Shown: positions 20,584-31,349 of the stretch, piece by piece
How positions within the stretch are numbered: position 1 is the stretch's first letter
Layout of the letters: the number at the start of each line of letters is the position of its first letter
From: Holtermannia corniformis
Lineage: Eukaryota > Basidiomycota > Tremellomycetes > Holtermanniales
Length of the DNA stretch: 64,000 nt
NCBI GenBank assembly: GCA_001599935.1
Contig: BCIJ01000001.1
Coordinates: forward strand, 1,522,766-1,586,765
Reading direction: 5' to 3'
Position numbers and translations under genes: made by a program
Notes under the pieces: model-generated
What the model saw: the letters and a program-made list of their open reading frames with translations, nothing else
What the model was told of the DNA's origin: nothing
Databases searched by the model: none

Positions 20584-23500
20584 TCATGCCTCGGAGCCCT
20601 TTATGCGTGCAATAAACGTCGATATCCGTGGCAAGTCCACAGCCTGACCATCAGACTCGACGGCGGCCGTCAGCTCATCAAGCATCTGCAGCTTGGTCAG
20701 CTCTGTACAAAAGTGGCAGTGGTCAGCACCAACGTTCTCGACCTGATCAAGCGGCACTTTGGCGCACAGCGCAATCAACTTGCGGTACTGAGCCGTCTTT
20801 GTCGCGCTATCGCCATCCAAAGCTGAAAGCCGATGACCCAAAACCTTGGCCGCGCGATCTTGCCAGAGTTTGATCCGACGAAGCGTCAGGACCGCGTTAG
20901 GCGCACCCGGCGGCGGGAGCAGCGCGTCGCCTGACCCGGGGACGACTTCGACCGTCTTGACGTCGATCGTCGGCCTGAAAGCCGGTCCGCCACCTTCAGC
21001 CTGATCGCTCGCCAAAATGACGCGTCCGGACCAGTCGTCCGGACCACGAGAGAGCACTTGCTCGAGGTTGGCTATCTGCTGATTGACTTGATCGATCTCG
21101 GACACGTTCGCTTGGAGCCGCTGGACTTCTTGACGGCGGGCTGCGAGTTTGCGCGTTGCGGCGCGAACGGTGGCCTCGGCGGCATTCAGCGCCGTTTGCT
21201 TGACGAGCATCTCTGCGGAAAACGTTTCGTTGAGGGATACGACCATGTTTGCGAGATCTGTGGCGGTTAGTCGCGCCCAAAAGGTCGACGCAAGGCTTAC
21301 CCTGGATAATGTCGCGGCTCTGCTGTACCGGGACCGGTGGTGGCGATTTGAGCGACGCGACGGCCACTTCACCATCTGACACCGACAACGCCTCCACTCC
21401 ATCAGCATGCGCCTTGCACCCTCGCAAACACCGACCTCGATTTCGACACCAAAGTCGACCGGCCTCAACCCGAGCTTGTTCGCCTTTGTCTTGTCCGCGC
21501 CCGCATCCAGCAACATGGTGACTAATCCCTTATTGCCCACGCGGGCCGCAACGTTCAGTGCCGTATCACCATGGACATCCTGGATGTCGATCAACGTCTT
21601 GAGACTGAATGGCTCGGGTTCAAGCTGTTCAATGCCGCTGTATCTCGTCTGGCCCTGTTGCTGCTTGGCGACGAATTCGAGCACGGCAGCCATGTAATGC
21701 CTTGCGGATGGCGCGCGGCCCTTGACGCCCGCAATGAGCGCAATGTGGTGCAGGACACTGCGGTAGGCGAAATCGAGGGTACGGATCGATGGCGCCAAGT
21801 GGTCCTCGAGCAGCGCCGCAAACGAGTCGCCAACAGCGTGGTTGGTCGTCAAGACGGAGCGGATGAGCGGCGTCTCGCCCGCAAAGTTGCCGCGGTGGAT
21901 ATCGGCGCCGGCATCGATCAATTGCGCAATCACGATTGGCCGGGCGAGCGCACAAGCCCAGTGAAGAGCCGTATGGCCTTGTTCGTCAATCACGAGATCG
22001 AGCTCGAACCCAGACGCGGGGCCGGGAACAGGACTACTGTCCTCGGCACGAGCGCCATTGAGCTCGGGTACCTCGTCGAGGCCGAGATGCGTCGTGAGGT
22101 CGATCACGTCCTCGGTCTGAAAGATTGCCAACAGTTTTGACCTCGTCCAATTCCCGTCTTTCGCGGCCGCTCGAGGTCGATGCGGTTTGTTCGCCAGGCG
22201 CATCGACGACGGCAGGGTCTGGTCTTCTTCTGACACACCATCTTCCAGGTCGTCCTCGAGCTCACCCACAGCGTCGTCATTGCCATAGAGATCCTCGGGG
22301 ACAGTAAGCAGGACCTCAGCCGAAGCCTGCTTGGCGCGTTTGGCCGGTGGCGGGCCCATGGCGCTCGTCATCCCCGTCCCGTCGAGCTGCGGCGAGGCCG
22401 ATGCCATTGGATACGGCTGGCCCGAAGGGTCCAAGTAGACTGATGGATCGGGTACGCGCGCATGGCCGTTGATCATAGCAGCCGGCGCAAGACTCGGCAA
22501 AGAAGCGTCAGCAAACTCGCCATCGTCTTGCCGGACGCGCTTGAGAGACCACGCAGGTTTCGGTGGCGGGTAGTACATGTTGTTCGGCGGGCCGGGCGAG
22601 TAAGCGTATGCTGATGGATGGGGTGGCAGGCCGACCATCTGGGGTTGACCGTGTTGAACTGATGGCGAGCCTTGAGCGGCATGTGAGAACGCGAGCGGCT
22701 GGCCCAGTGGCGATGGTTGCAAATGGGGATGCGTGTACGGCGACGGCGCAGCAGGGTTCGGGCTGCCTTGCTGACGGCGCGGTGAAGCCTGGCGCCCTGC
22801 CAGCAGTGGCGGACCGATGGCTTGATGGACGCTACACTCGAACACGGGCACAAGAATATCCGCGACTCCATATTGCGTCGCGAGCTCTCGACCTCGTTGC
22901 AGCGGGATCCTGTATCGTCAGCTGTGATGCCAGTTAGCAGCACCGCGCCAACCGACCAAGTGCCCTGATATTTCCCATCTGCGTCGCAAATCAACATGAC
23001 GCCCTCTCGGAGTGTCTGTGCACCAGACTCACATCCGCCCTGCACCTTTTCATGCACGCCTTGTATAATCTCTTTTTCAAGGATCTTTGTGCGCACAGAC
23101 TTGCTGATCCCAGCGACTTTTAAGATGTGAGTGGCGTTGACCCACCTGGATGGATCAGTCGTTGGGGTTATGTTTGGCGACAGGGAGGACTCACGAGTCG
23201 CCTGTGCGGCGCATGACCGAGGTTCCGCGGACCATTGCTTCGAGTACTGGCACCTGAGAGAGCGCGTCAGCACTCGGTAATCATCCATTGGGTGTGAGTC
23301 GGTATGAGCAGCAGCGAAGCCAAGGACGCACGGACGACGGCGCGCACTGTATATGGCTGCGAAAGCTATACTCACGCCAAAGAGCATGACGTATAGTCCA
23401 CGACAGCCTCGATACACAGGATCCAGCCGCCACNGCCAAGCATAGCTCGCAAACCGCAGGCACTCGGACCGTGATCCGTATCCTTATTTGGCGTTCAGAC

Positions 23501-24202
23501 GTCCGACTCGAACATGGGCCAGAGCATATGAAAGAATGAAGATATTGTGGAAAGGACCGAGAACTCCATTAGCGGCCGGAATGTTCTTTGGCACGGTCAT
23601 GTCCGCGAGTGAACATTCGGCGCACGCATCGCGCTTTGCACCTGACAGTCCATAGTGTGGCAGACCGCGAACAATCTGGATCAGCCAGGATGTGGTGATG
23701 TTCACGACTGAAGACCGAAAGCGCATACCTCCACCAACCAGCACGAGCCACAGAAGCACGACGAGGACTCACCCCCGAATAGACACTAGCATACACTTGA
23801 CTATTCGTGACTTCACTGGGCTGCGGCGGCGGCACAGGCTGTTGTGGCTGCTGTGGCTGCTGCACAGGCTGACTTGGTGGCGGGTAGCCGAACGCACTTG
23901 GCATGATCGTGTAGGCCTGCAATGGCTGTGGCGTCGGTTGTGGTTCATCGCGTGCGAATTGTGGGTGGATGGGCGTCTGCAGTGATGGCTGTGAGAAAGT
24001 GCGGGGGCGTGCTGGAGTGGATTGGGGAAGTGGGGGGGAGTTGTTCGACCTGTAGGTAGTGGTCAGCACTGAGAGATGGTAAGTTGCATGTGGCCCGAAG
24101 AGCCATTAGACCATGTCTGATCATGACAAGCATAGACACGAGCCCACACGAGGCGGCATCCAAGTGCAGAATGTCACGGGCCACTGACCCTGAAGCCTCC
24201 AT
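20584..24202 (-). CDS. MBP1: APSES-ankyrin MBF transcription factor
   Basis: DNA-binding subunit of the G1/S factor MBF, binding MCB (ACGCGT) sites. Exons on the minus strand: 24202-24189 (14 nt, ATGGAGGCTTCAGG), 24049-23773, 23253 to about 23205, then the rest of the APSES domain, including a 22-nt exon (about 22960), and the long downstream exons. Splicing restores the KilA-N/APSES fold in frame: VYASVYSG / [20 protein letters not shown] / [56 protein letters not shown]. Then come a Pro/Gln-rich linker, ankyrin repeats ([50 protein letters not shown]) and a C-terminal coiled coil (about 21050-21250). Two introns near 21345 and 21270 shift frame. The disordered stretch before APSES, nearly 100 residues, is long for the family. 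It is divergent from TAF8. Confidence 0.88.
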
Positions 24203-24588
24203 GACGGCGTGCGATGCGTGTGCGCCGACTGCCGAGTCTTGCAGTGTACCGTCTTGAGCCTGTCCAGGTACAAGCTGGCTGATGCTATCCCGGTGTGCTA
24301 GAGTGAGCACTGGGATGCTGGCGGTGGTGGATCGTAAAGATTGAAATGTCAGACGGGTGATCGTTGGCTCGTAGTCAAGCGATTGCTCCCGCGACGCGTC
24401 CCGCCGCCTCTGATTTAGTCGTGCGGTTGACGGTGTTAGGCATGCGCATAGGCGCGTGGGTGTTTGCCTAACGTGCTTGCATGCTAGTCGGGTGCTTGAA
24501 TATTTACCACATCTATAGCAATTCAGTCACCAAGTGCTAGCCGGTTCTCTTGCAAAGCGCCAGCACGTACTCAACCTCGACGACCACA
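24203..24588. promoter_or_regulatory. Shared promoter region of MBP1-like and TAF8-like genes
   Basis: 386 bases between divergent starts. CGACGCGTCCC at about 24390 contains ACGCGT, an MCB-type site (the known target of MBF), so self-regulation is possible. No TATA box is evident. Confidence 0.4.
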
Positions 24589-25649
24589 ATGGCAGCACCG
24601 ACACCGACCACCGCGTCAACCGATGCCCTGCAGCCCACCATCACCCACTCCCAAGCAACAGCATACATGGCTCACCTCGTCTCGTACGAGATCCGCCGTG
24701 CCGGGTTCGCATCAGCCGAGGCGGGCGCCCTGGCCGAGGTGTTGAGGCTCACAGAGCGATGTGAGTCGTGTTTCAAGCTACTCTGCGCCGCCGTTCTGGG
24801 ATGGGACTGACGCCACATAGACACTGAAACGCTGTACAAACGCGCGGCATCGCTAGCCCAGCACTCTGCACGCCAAGTCGCGAATGCGCACGACGTACTC
24901 GAAGCGTACATCTCGCTCTCGGCGTCTTCTTCCGCAGCGAGCCATACTGCATCGCAATTGGGGCCGTCAGGTGCCCAAACGGAGGCAGAGGCCTCACACC
25001 GGGCGATGGATCCCGTCAGCGCGCTGCGCATGGCTGCAAGACGTGCGGTCACAGGTCGGGCCAAAGGGAAACTGCCTCGTAAGTCCAGTCGTCCAGCGTC
25101 AGATCACTGCTGACTTTGCTAGGCAATGGTTTGACGTTACAAGCTGTCACGCCGCCCCCGTCTCCGCCTCGTAATACCCTCCTGACGCTCTCCGACTCTG
25201 AATCATCATCCAACGAACAAGATGAAGAAGACGAATGGGAGGAAGTCCCAATCGGGAGCAACGGCGCCAACGGCGACCAAAAGCCCCACCCGCGACACCG
25301 GCACAAGCGCGCCAAGCGCGTCGCACCGGGCGCGAACCCTGATTACCTGTTCGAGGGTGCGCCAAGGTTACCACCTAGGCATAGCTACAAGCGACGAGGC
25401 GATATCGGGGACAGCGACAGCGTGAGTGGTGTTGGTGGCCAAACTGAGCGTAGGCTGATGCGATGGCAGGCCTCAGGCCAGGGTCAGACGCTGTCGTCGA
25501 CGCTACTGTCGTTCATCAAAGCTACAGCTGTGGAACGCGGCGATATCCCGTCTGAACTCGGGTTGGTGGATTATCGTCGGGTACGAGACGACGCTGGTGC
25601 CGGGTCGGCTCGAGGGGAGCGCAAGCGGCGCTGGGTCATCAAGGCGTGA
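24589..25649 (+). CDS. TAF8: TFIID subunit 8-like histone-fold protein
   Basis: Likely TAF8, which pairs with TAF10 in TFIID. Exons 24589-24760, 24821-25078 and 25123-25649 join in frame to 318 residues. The N-terminal bromo-associated histone fold is clear (about residues 20-95: YMAHLVSYEIRRAGF, ALAEVLRLTERY, LYKRAASLAQHSARQ, NAHDVLEA). An acidic stretch follows (SDSESSSNEQDEEDEWEEV). A C-terminal basic segment contains RLPPRHSYKRR, which resembles the P-L-P-x-x-H-S/T-Y motif of the TAF8 C-terminal domain. TAF3 also has this histone fold but carries a PHD finger, absent here. The 3' end faces the next gene with 35 bases between stop codons. Confidence 0.7.
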
Positions 25650-25684
25650 GTGTGTGATGCATGCATGCGAATGCGATATGAGTG

Positions 25685-26356
25685 CTAGCCGAGATACTGG
25701 TCTGCCGATTTGGCTCGTCGAGCGATGCCTTGTCTTTGTGGTGCCGTGTCGGGTTTGGGAACAGTAGCAGCGGCCGCAGCAGCAGCCTCTTCTGCTGGAG
25801 TCCGACTCGCCGAATCGACGACTATCACGAGTGCGATCAGCACAGAGTACAGCACAGAGCACACCAGCGCAAACATACCACTCTTCCACTCGTCTCTCGC
25901 TCTCTCCTCCTCACTCCCCTCCTCCCCTTCTGCCCTTTTGCGTCCCAAAAACACCTCTTTCCACCCTACCTCCCTCGCCTCGCCCAAACCCACCCCGTCC
26001 CCCCTCTTGGTCCACTTCCGCTCTCGAAGCCCTACACACTCCAACGCCCTCTCCCGCTCTTCCTCACTTGCTCCCGGCGAGGCGCACAAGCGTTGCAAGA
26101 CAGCTTCCTGGGCCGCTCGACGCTGTGCGATCTCGTTGTACTGGATACGCTCGCGGAGCAGGTGGAACGTGAGCGAGGTGATGATGGACCAATAGATGAA
26201 GAACGGGACGAGGGGTCGTAGACGGGCAGAGATGGGTGGAGGGTTGAATGACGGGTCGGCTCGAGCTCGGCGAGGAAACGGAAAGAGGGAAGAGGACGCG
26301 GATCGGGCGTAGGTGTGCGAGCGCGACAGGCTCGGGCGTAGGAATGTGCGGCTCAT
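25685..26356 (-). CDS. Orphan two-helix membrane protein, probably mitochondrial
   Basis: I do not recognise this protein. It has an intron-free frame of 223 residues from ATG 26356 to TAG 25687-25685. The N-terminus (MSRTFLRPSLSRSHTYARSA) is Arg/Ser-rich and lacks acidic residues, as in mitochondrial presequences. Two hydrophobic helices follow: PLVPFFIYWSIITSLTFHLL (about residues 48-67) and FALVCSVLYSVLIALVIVV (about 167-185), joined by a charged, helical, Glu/Arg-rich loop. The C-terminus has an Ala run and a basic tail. This would suit an inner-membrane protein with a large loop on one side. It is divergent from PPG1 by 310 bases. There is no motif on which to assign a function. Confidence 0.6.
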   Translation of the reverse strand: MSRTFLRPSLSRSHTYARSASSSLFPFPRRARADPSFNPPPISARLRPLVPFFIYWSIITSLTFHLLRERIQYNEIAQRRAAQEAVLQRLCASPGASEEERERALECVGLRERKWTKRGDGVGLGEAREVGWKEVFLGRKRAEGEEGSEEERARDEWKSGMFALVCSVLYSVLIALVIVVDSASRTPAEEAAAAAAATVPKPDTAPQRQGIARRAKSADQYLG

Positions 26357-26666
26357 GATGGAGCACACGGCTCGTTGCAGACGTTGGATGGTCGATTGAG
26401 CACGGACGATTCTGGTCCCGCAGCATACGACTGGTTCTTAACTGCAGTCTAGACATAACGCTCGCTATCCCTGCTGGCTCAAAAGCATTCTCGATCGATC
26501 AGCTTGCCTAGGCTAGATATAGACATCGCGTTGGAAACGTCGTATGAGGAAGACACCGACGAAATAGGGACCTTGCAAAGCCAGCTACGGTCCAATCGAT
26601 CAAGCAAGTGCTTTTCGTCACCCTCTTGAACGCATGCTGACATGCACAGCTCACACCCCACCCAGA
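26357..26666. promoter_or_regulatory. Shared promoter region of the membrane protein gene and PPG1
   Basis: 310 bases between divergent start codons, with no recognisable element. Minus-strand frames here do not extend the upstream gene. Confidence 0.35.
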
Positions 26667-27988
26667 ATGCCCGCCGCGACCCTCTCTGACCCCGATCAAT
26701 GGATCTCACACGTCGGTCCTTCCCACGTCTGCGTGATCACCCCGCTCACACAGTCCCAATCCAGCTGCTACAATGCAAACACCTGCCAGAACGCCAGATG
26801 AAGCTCCTGTGCTCTCGCGTTCGCGATCTCTTACTTGAAGAATCCAATGTCCAGCCAGTCCAATCACCCGTGACCGTCTGCGGCGACATCCATGGCCAGT
26901 TCTGGGACGTATTGGAGATCTTGAGGCAGGGAGGCATGGTGCCGGGCACGAGCTATATCTTCATGGTGTGTACTTGCGGCGTGAGCAAGGCGGTGCTGAG
27001 ACGCTGCCAAGGGTGATTTCGTGGATAGAGGGTATTACAGTCTGGAGACGCTCTCATTACTGCTTGCTTTCAAGGCTCGGTCAGTGATCGGGCTGCAGCT
27101 TGAGAGCTTTCAAAGCTGACAAGCTATCAGGTATCCGGATCGGATAACTCTCCTGCGAGGAAACCATGAATCACGACAGATCACCCAAGTTTACGGTTTC
27201 TACGGTCAGTAGCGAGCCCAGCTCATGTACAAGCCTGACGAGCGCAGACGAGTGCATGCAAAAGTACGGCAACCCGTCGGTGTGGAAGGCGTGCTGTACC
27301 GTCTTTGACCACTTGAATCTTGCCGCGGTAGGTAGCAGCAATCGACTCGGCTACGATGGCTGACACTGGCAGATCATCGACGCTTCCATCCTTTGCGTAC
27401 ATGGTGGCCTGTCGCCAGATATCCGGACATTAGATCAAGTACGGACAATAGCACGGGCGCAAGAAGTCCCACACGAGGGGCCTTTCTGCGGTCAGTGATC
27501 TGCACCACTGTGGGACTTGTCTTGATATCTCCTAGACCTCATGTGGTCAGATCCAGACGAGGTCGACGCTTGGGCCGTCAGTCCACGAGGCGCAGGCTGG
27601 CTCTTTGGCGGCAACGTCACTGCTCAGGTATGTTTACAACCCACACTCTGCATCTTTGCCAACGCACCCTATAGTTCAACCATGTCAACAATCTATCCCT
27701 CATCGCGCGCGCCCATCAACTAGTCCAAGAAGGCTTCAAGCACATGTTTGACGACGCACTAGTGACCGTCTGGTCGGCTCCAAACTACTGCTATCGCTGC
27801 GGGAACAAGGCGAGCATCATGCATGTCGACGACGACGGCAAGACCACGTTCACAGTGTATGACGCCGCAGAGGAGAATGAGCGCGACGAGAAGAACCCGG
27901 CGATGCGGAGATTGGTGCGTGGACTTGCTTTTGGCTGGAGCGAGCGGTTGCTGATGATTCATAGGGCGCACCATCGTACTTTGTATGA
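26667..27988 (+). CDS. PPG1: PP2A-like Ser/Thr protein phosphatase, Ppg1 type
   Basis: Metal-dependent phosphatase catalytic subunit. Exon 1 is 26667-26715 ([16 protein letters not shown]), followed by a 38-nt intron and about eight more small exons. Signature motifs are complete: [75 protein letters not shown] and [29 protein letters not shown] and the VSPRGAGW spacing fit the Ppg1 group of PP2A-like enzymes better than PP2A itself. In filamentous fungi Ppg1 works with STRIPAK-like partners and affects septation and autophagy. The last exon (GAPSYFV) ends in YFV where the PP2A family usually has YFL, the tail that is carboxymethylated. The start is the first ATG and keeps all exons in frame. 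Confidence 0.8.
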
Positions 27989-28315
27989 CATGTACAGCAT
28001 CTACTACACCTTCGGTGTTTTGTCGTCCGTGGTGCTCTCCGAGTTGATCTCAGATGGCGTTGCGCTGTAGTTTACGGCGCAGCCCCCACGTCAACTGAAT
28101 GGGAAACAGCAGCCAAGTGCGCCGATTACTGCCCCCTCGTCATCTCGCAGACTGCACCAGGCCCGCATCGCATCTCAAAGTGGGTTCTCAGAGTTGCGCT
28201 TCTCGCATTCGCGGTTCAAAGGGCATGCCACTCATGCCTTCCTAACGCTACCGCATGATCGCCCTGATGACGATGTTTGACACCCTGCGTATGCATTGCC
28301 ACTGTGCGCCTGTAT
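27989..28315. other. Spacer after PPG1
   Basis: 327 bases, no gene supported; minus-strand frames are shadows. Confidence 0.4.
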
Positions 28316-28510
28316 CTATCCAGCTCCGGACAGGTCACCAGAGCTATATACTTGACGAAGAGCGTCGATGACGGCGTCGATCCCTGCAGAACCTTTACTG
28401 TTGTAAACCTCCTTGACCTGAGCGGTCCAGCAAGGACCAAAGCGGTCATCTGATGGCTGTAGTGCCTGTATCTCCCAGCAAACGTCCGATGGTCTGTTGC
28501 TACTAAGCAA
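28316..28510 (-). pseudogene. Truncated member of small orphan family B
   Basis: A minus-strand frame of about 64 codons without a proper ATG (the open frame continues upstream into the start of the next gene). Its C-terminal part, PCWTAQVKEVYNSKG...DALRQVYSSG, lines up with the C-terminal parts of the products of 28531-29121 (FCWYNTIREIHKTGG) and 29496-29885 (VCWLSKLAEIHASAG). It is probably a relic, or a gene with an intron I could not place. Confidence 0.35.
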
Positions 28511-28530
28511 GTCGGCGTATTGTCTCGTGG

Positions 28531-29121
28531 ATGGACTTATCCAGGCAACAATACAAGGTATTGGAAGACGGCATCACTTTTTCTGTATCGCCCCCGCGCG
28601 ATGAGATGGTCTTGCAGATCGAAGATCGTACACAACTCCATTGCCGTGTGTGCGCGACAACGGTACGGGTGGTTGAAGGCCTCCGTGAGACCGGGTTGCG
28701 AGACGACAGGGATGCGCGGTATCCGACCACATCAAGCATGTCTTTGCAGAAAAAGTGGTTTGATATCCCACCGCCACCGCCAGGGCGCCATGGTTTCTCG
28801 ACACAGCTAGACACCGTCAAGGGCCGTGCCGCCTTGTTGGCGAACGAAACGCGTACCTGCATCAACCACCTGGAGAAGAATCCCACTTATTTTGCAGAGC
28901 ACGTCTGCAACACGGACCTGTCGCTTTCGGAAGCGCTTGCAAGAGTCGCTTCTGCGGAGAACGACGTCTGTTTGGAGTTGAGAACCACTGACTCGAGTTT
29001 CTGCTGGTACAACACGATCAGAGAGATCCACAAGACTGGGGGCACGACTGCGCTGAACCACGTCCTAACGTCTTTAGAGGCGGTGGTAGAAACGGGTCGG
29101 GTCGGACAGGTCACCTCATAG
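28531..29121 (+). CDS. Small orphan protein, family B, member 1
   Basis: Intron-free, 196 residues, ATG 28531 to TAG 29119-29121. No known domain. The N-terminal half has two Cys residues (C-R-V-C) and a PPPPPG turn. The C-terminal half (RAALLANETRTCINHLEKN...FCWYNTIREIHKTGG...VLTSLEAVVETG) is clearly related to the protein of 29496-29885 and to the relic at 28316-28510. That part is helical. There is no signal peptide or membrane helix. The shared pattern is aromatic/Cys-Trp, about eight residues, E-I/V-H/Y, Gly-rich turn, then a helix ending in SG or TG. Its grouping with two relatives within 1.6 kb suggests tandem duplication in this lineage. Confidence 0.5.
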   Translation: MDLSRQQYKVLEDGITFSVSPPRDEMVLQIEDRTQLHCRVCATTVRVVEGLRETGLRDDRDARYPTTSSMSLQKKWFDIPPPPPGRHGFSTQLDTVKGRAALLANETRTCINHLEKNPTYFAEHVCNTDLSLSEALARVASAENDVCLELRTTDSSFCWYNTIREIHKTGGTTALNHVLTSLEAVVETGRVGQVTS

Positions 29122-29442
29122 ATGACGTATCTGCACTACGCTCCATGCACGAATCTTTGCGGCAGCCCGCATCTGATTTACAGCTTCCTTACAGTCCACT
29201 TCCCTTGCACGTCGGTTCACAACTCCACTCCATTGACTACACGGTCCGTCGACTCTACGCTCGTCATGATCCGTCCACGCCCCTTTCATAACCCGGCTGC
29301 GTTCCGTGCACAAGGGTGCAACGCTTCCGCCCGCGGGGCTTGAAGAGGATAAGCGGACATAAAGGAGACCATCCGATCATTTGCCGGGATGGACAGGTGC
29401 AGCTACCTTTCACCGGCCTGTGCGGAGACCGATCCCGAGCTG
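29122..29442. other. Spacer between the two family B genes
   Basis: Promoter region of the 29496 gene; nothing else recognisable. Confidence 0.4.
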
Positions 29443-29448
29443 TATAAA
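29443..29448 (+). promoter_or_regulatory. TATA box of the 29496 gene
   Basis: TATAAA in the context GCTGTATAAAGACGG, 53 bases before the ATG, about the same spacing as for the small ORF at 3199. Confidence 0.5.
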
Positions 29449-29495
29449 GACGGCACCTCGTCGCTCTTTCTGCTCCTCAAAATTGCCTTGGCAAA

Positions 29496-29885
29496 ATGTC
29501 CTCCGCATACGACGCAGCCTGGGTCGAGCCGCTTCCGTGCTCGCTTAGCGGTAACGATGCGCTCATGAACGAGCGTCGCAAGAGGCGTGCTTTGTACTTG
29601 GCAAATCAGACTAAGTGGGCCCTGGCCAGTATCGAAGCAGGGGAGGAAGCTTGGGTGTCAGAAATCTACGACGAGCACTCGGAGGGACACGAGTTGACGC
29701 AAGATTGCAGCGTTGATATTGGCGGTTCCAGTGTCTGCTGGCTCAGCAAGCTTGCTGAGATTCATGCCAGCGCGGGTGGTACGCAAGGCCAAGGCAAAGC
29801 CGCGCTGGAGAGCACATTGACGAGTCTGCAGCGTGTGCTGAAATCAGGCAACTCGGCAGACGGTTATGGTAATTCGTCGCAGTAG
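29496..29885 (+). CDS. Small orphan protein, family B, member 2
   Basis: Intron-free, 129 residues, ATG in the context GCAAAATGTCC, TAG at 29883-29885. The family pattern is RRALYLANQTKWALASIEAG, then VCWLSKLAEIHASAGG and ALESTLTSLQRVLKSG. Compared with member 1 it lacks about 70 N-terminal residues. It is acidic in the middle (EEAWVSEIYDEHSEG). The function is unknown. The TATA box and short leader suggest a regulated, well-expressed gene. Its 3' end faces the CET1 stop codon 27 bases away. Confidence 0.55.
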   Translation: MSSAYDAAWVEPLPCSLSGNDALMNERRKRRALYLANQTKWALASIEAGEEAWVSEIYDEHSEGHELTQDCSVDIGGSSVCWLSKLAEIHASAGGTQGQGKAALESTLTSLQRVLKSGNSADGYGNSSQ

Positions 29886-29912
29886 ATGCATGTCGTTTTG
29901 GCTGGCTAAACC

Positions 29913-31158
29913 TCATCGCTGCTGCCGTAGGGCCGGGGGACCGGGCGGTGGCGCATTCTTGACCAGTAACCGTACAGAGTCGAGTACGCTCTGGAGGGCT
30001 TCATCAAACATGCTTGGCTCGCCACGCTTCTCCTTTGCGCCCTCGGAAAGGAGCGTCGGAGCATCAATGATCTCGACTTCAATTTCGTACGTCGGAGCCT
30101 GCTGCGGAGCGTCCTATACCGCATGAGCACGCAAAGTGGGACGTATCAGATACGTACGACATTCGAGACCATGGTGAGATCTACTTGGCAGAGTTTGTGA
30201 TTATAGGATATCCGATCTTTATATCGGCGAATGCTAGGTGATCCCGTTGGCTGTGCGCCTGCCCGGTCAGCCTCAATTCAATGCACAACGTAGACCGATT
30301 TACACGGCGTTTCGGTGCTGACGCTGATTCGCCAATCGAATGGCTGCCGAGGACTACTGATATTGAGGTCGGCTACGCGGCGCTTGCTCACGACTGCTAC
30401 AACCTTGCCAGCAGGGTCGGTAGTGACCCTTGGCTTGAGGCCGCGACCACCGTCGTAGATGGCGTCGGTGAACTTTGTATGAGAGTACCTGATCCGGTGC
30501 GGTGTATGTACTGATTGGTCGCATTGCATGTTGAGTAGCTGATTGTAGCCAGCGTGTTGGTTCTGTGGGGTCAGCGAGCCTGTCGCAAGAGGGAATGTAG
30601 GACCCACGATAGTCATGTTGGACACGAACGCAATGTCACGGAGTCTATCAGGAGGGATGACTGCGCGTGTCAGCATTGTTGCAAGCACACACGCGTACAC
30701 TGACTAGCTTCACCTAGACCAAAGCCCGGGATCCGCTGCGTTGTGCCTTTGTGAACCAACACCCCCAATTTGATCTCAATCTGTATACGTATCAGCTTGG
30801 AGTCGCTGCTATGCCTGCAGCTCACCTCGATGTCTTGCTGTCCAAAGCAAGTATCCATCAACCAGTCCCCTACAATAGCTGTAAACTCGTTGCGCGGTGC
30901 GATGCCAAAGATTGACGGTGGCAGTGCGGGCAGCGGCGGCAGAGCACGAGGACGAGGCTTGAATGCACCTTGTGACTCGCCTCGTGAACTCTCGCCGTTC
31001 TCGTCGACCCGTTGGCGCTTTCTTGAACCCTCGGCGCTACCGACGGCTGCCTCGCTCTCGTCGTCCGAGTTTGGAGCATAGCCTGGAGAGGGCGGCATGT
31101 TCCGGATGTGCTGTGGCCTAGGACGGTCGTGTAGGGGCACGTATGGCTGATGGCTCAT
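29913..31158 (-). CDS. CET1: mRNA capping enzyme beta subunit (RNA 5'-triphosphatase)
   Basis: Removes the gamma-phosphate of nascent pre-mRNA before guanylylation (TTM/tunnel-type, metal-dependent, unlike the animal enzyme). Five exons: 31158-30826, 30780-30714, 30660-30304, 30258-30158 and 30113-29913. They join in frame to 352 residues. Tunnel motifs are visible: the first Glu strand IEIKLGVLV (across the first splice), FVSNMT, HRIRYSHTKFTDAIYD, GGRGLKPRVTTDPAGKVVAV, SKRRVADLNISSP, FDWRISVSTE, RRYKDRISYNHKLCQVDLTMV, and the second Glu strand YEIEVEII. The N-terminal 80 residues are disordered (SDDESEAA, RKRQR). Exons 4 and 5 are easily missed because their frames look like separate small ORFs. 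It is convergent with a family B gene and divergent from SRP14. Confidence 0.92.
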
Positions 31159-31349
31159 CAGGTTTGGCGACTGTCACAGGTGCTCTGCCTACGCTGTCTG
31201 TGAATCGCAAGTATTGCTAGCGGATTGCTAGAGATCTGACGTGGTTTACCGCGTGGTCGGTGACAACCCCCCGTTATCAAATTCACGTGCGCCCTGCTTG
31301 TAGCGGTCGGTTCCAATCGACTGTGCATCTCTTTCTGCAGCTGGCCGCG

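Noticed and set aside
29913..30172. First read as a small family B gene on the minus strand (MVSNV plus a second exon)
   Set aside because: Upstream splicing in frame (RRYKDRISYNHKLCQVDLTMV) shows these are the last two exons of CET1.
30281..30514. Plus-strand small ORF
   Set aside because: It is antisense to CET1 exon 3, whose tunnel motifs are unmistakable on the minus strand.
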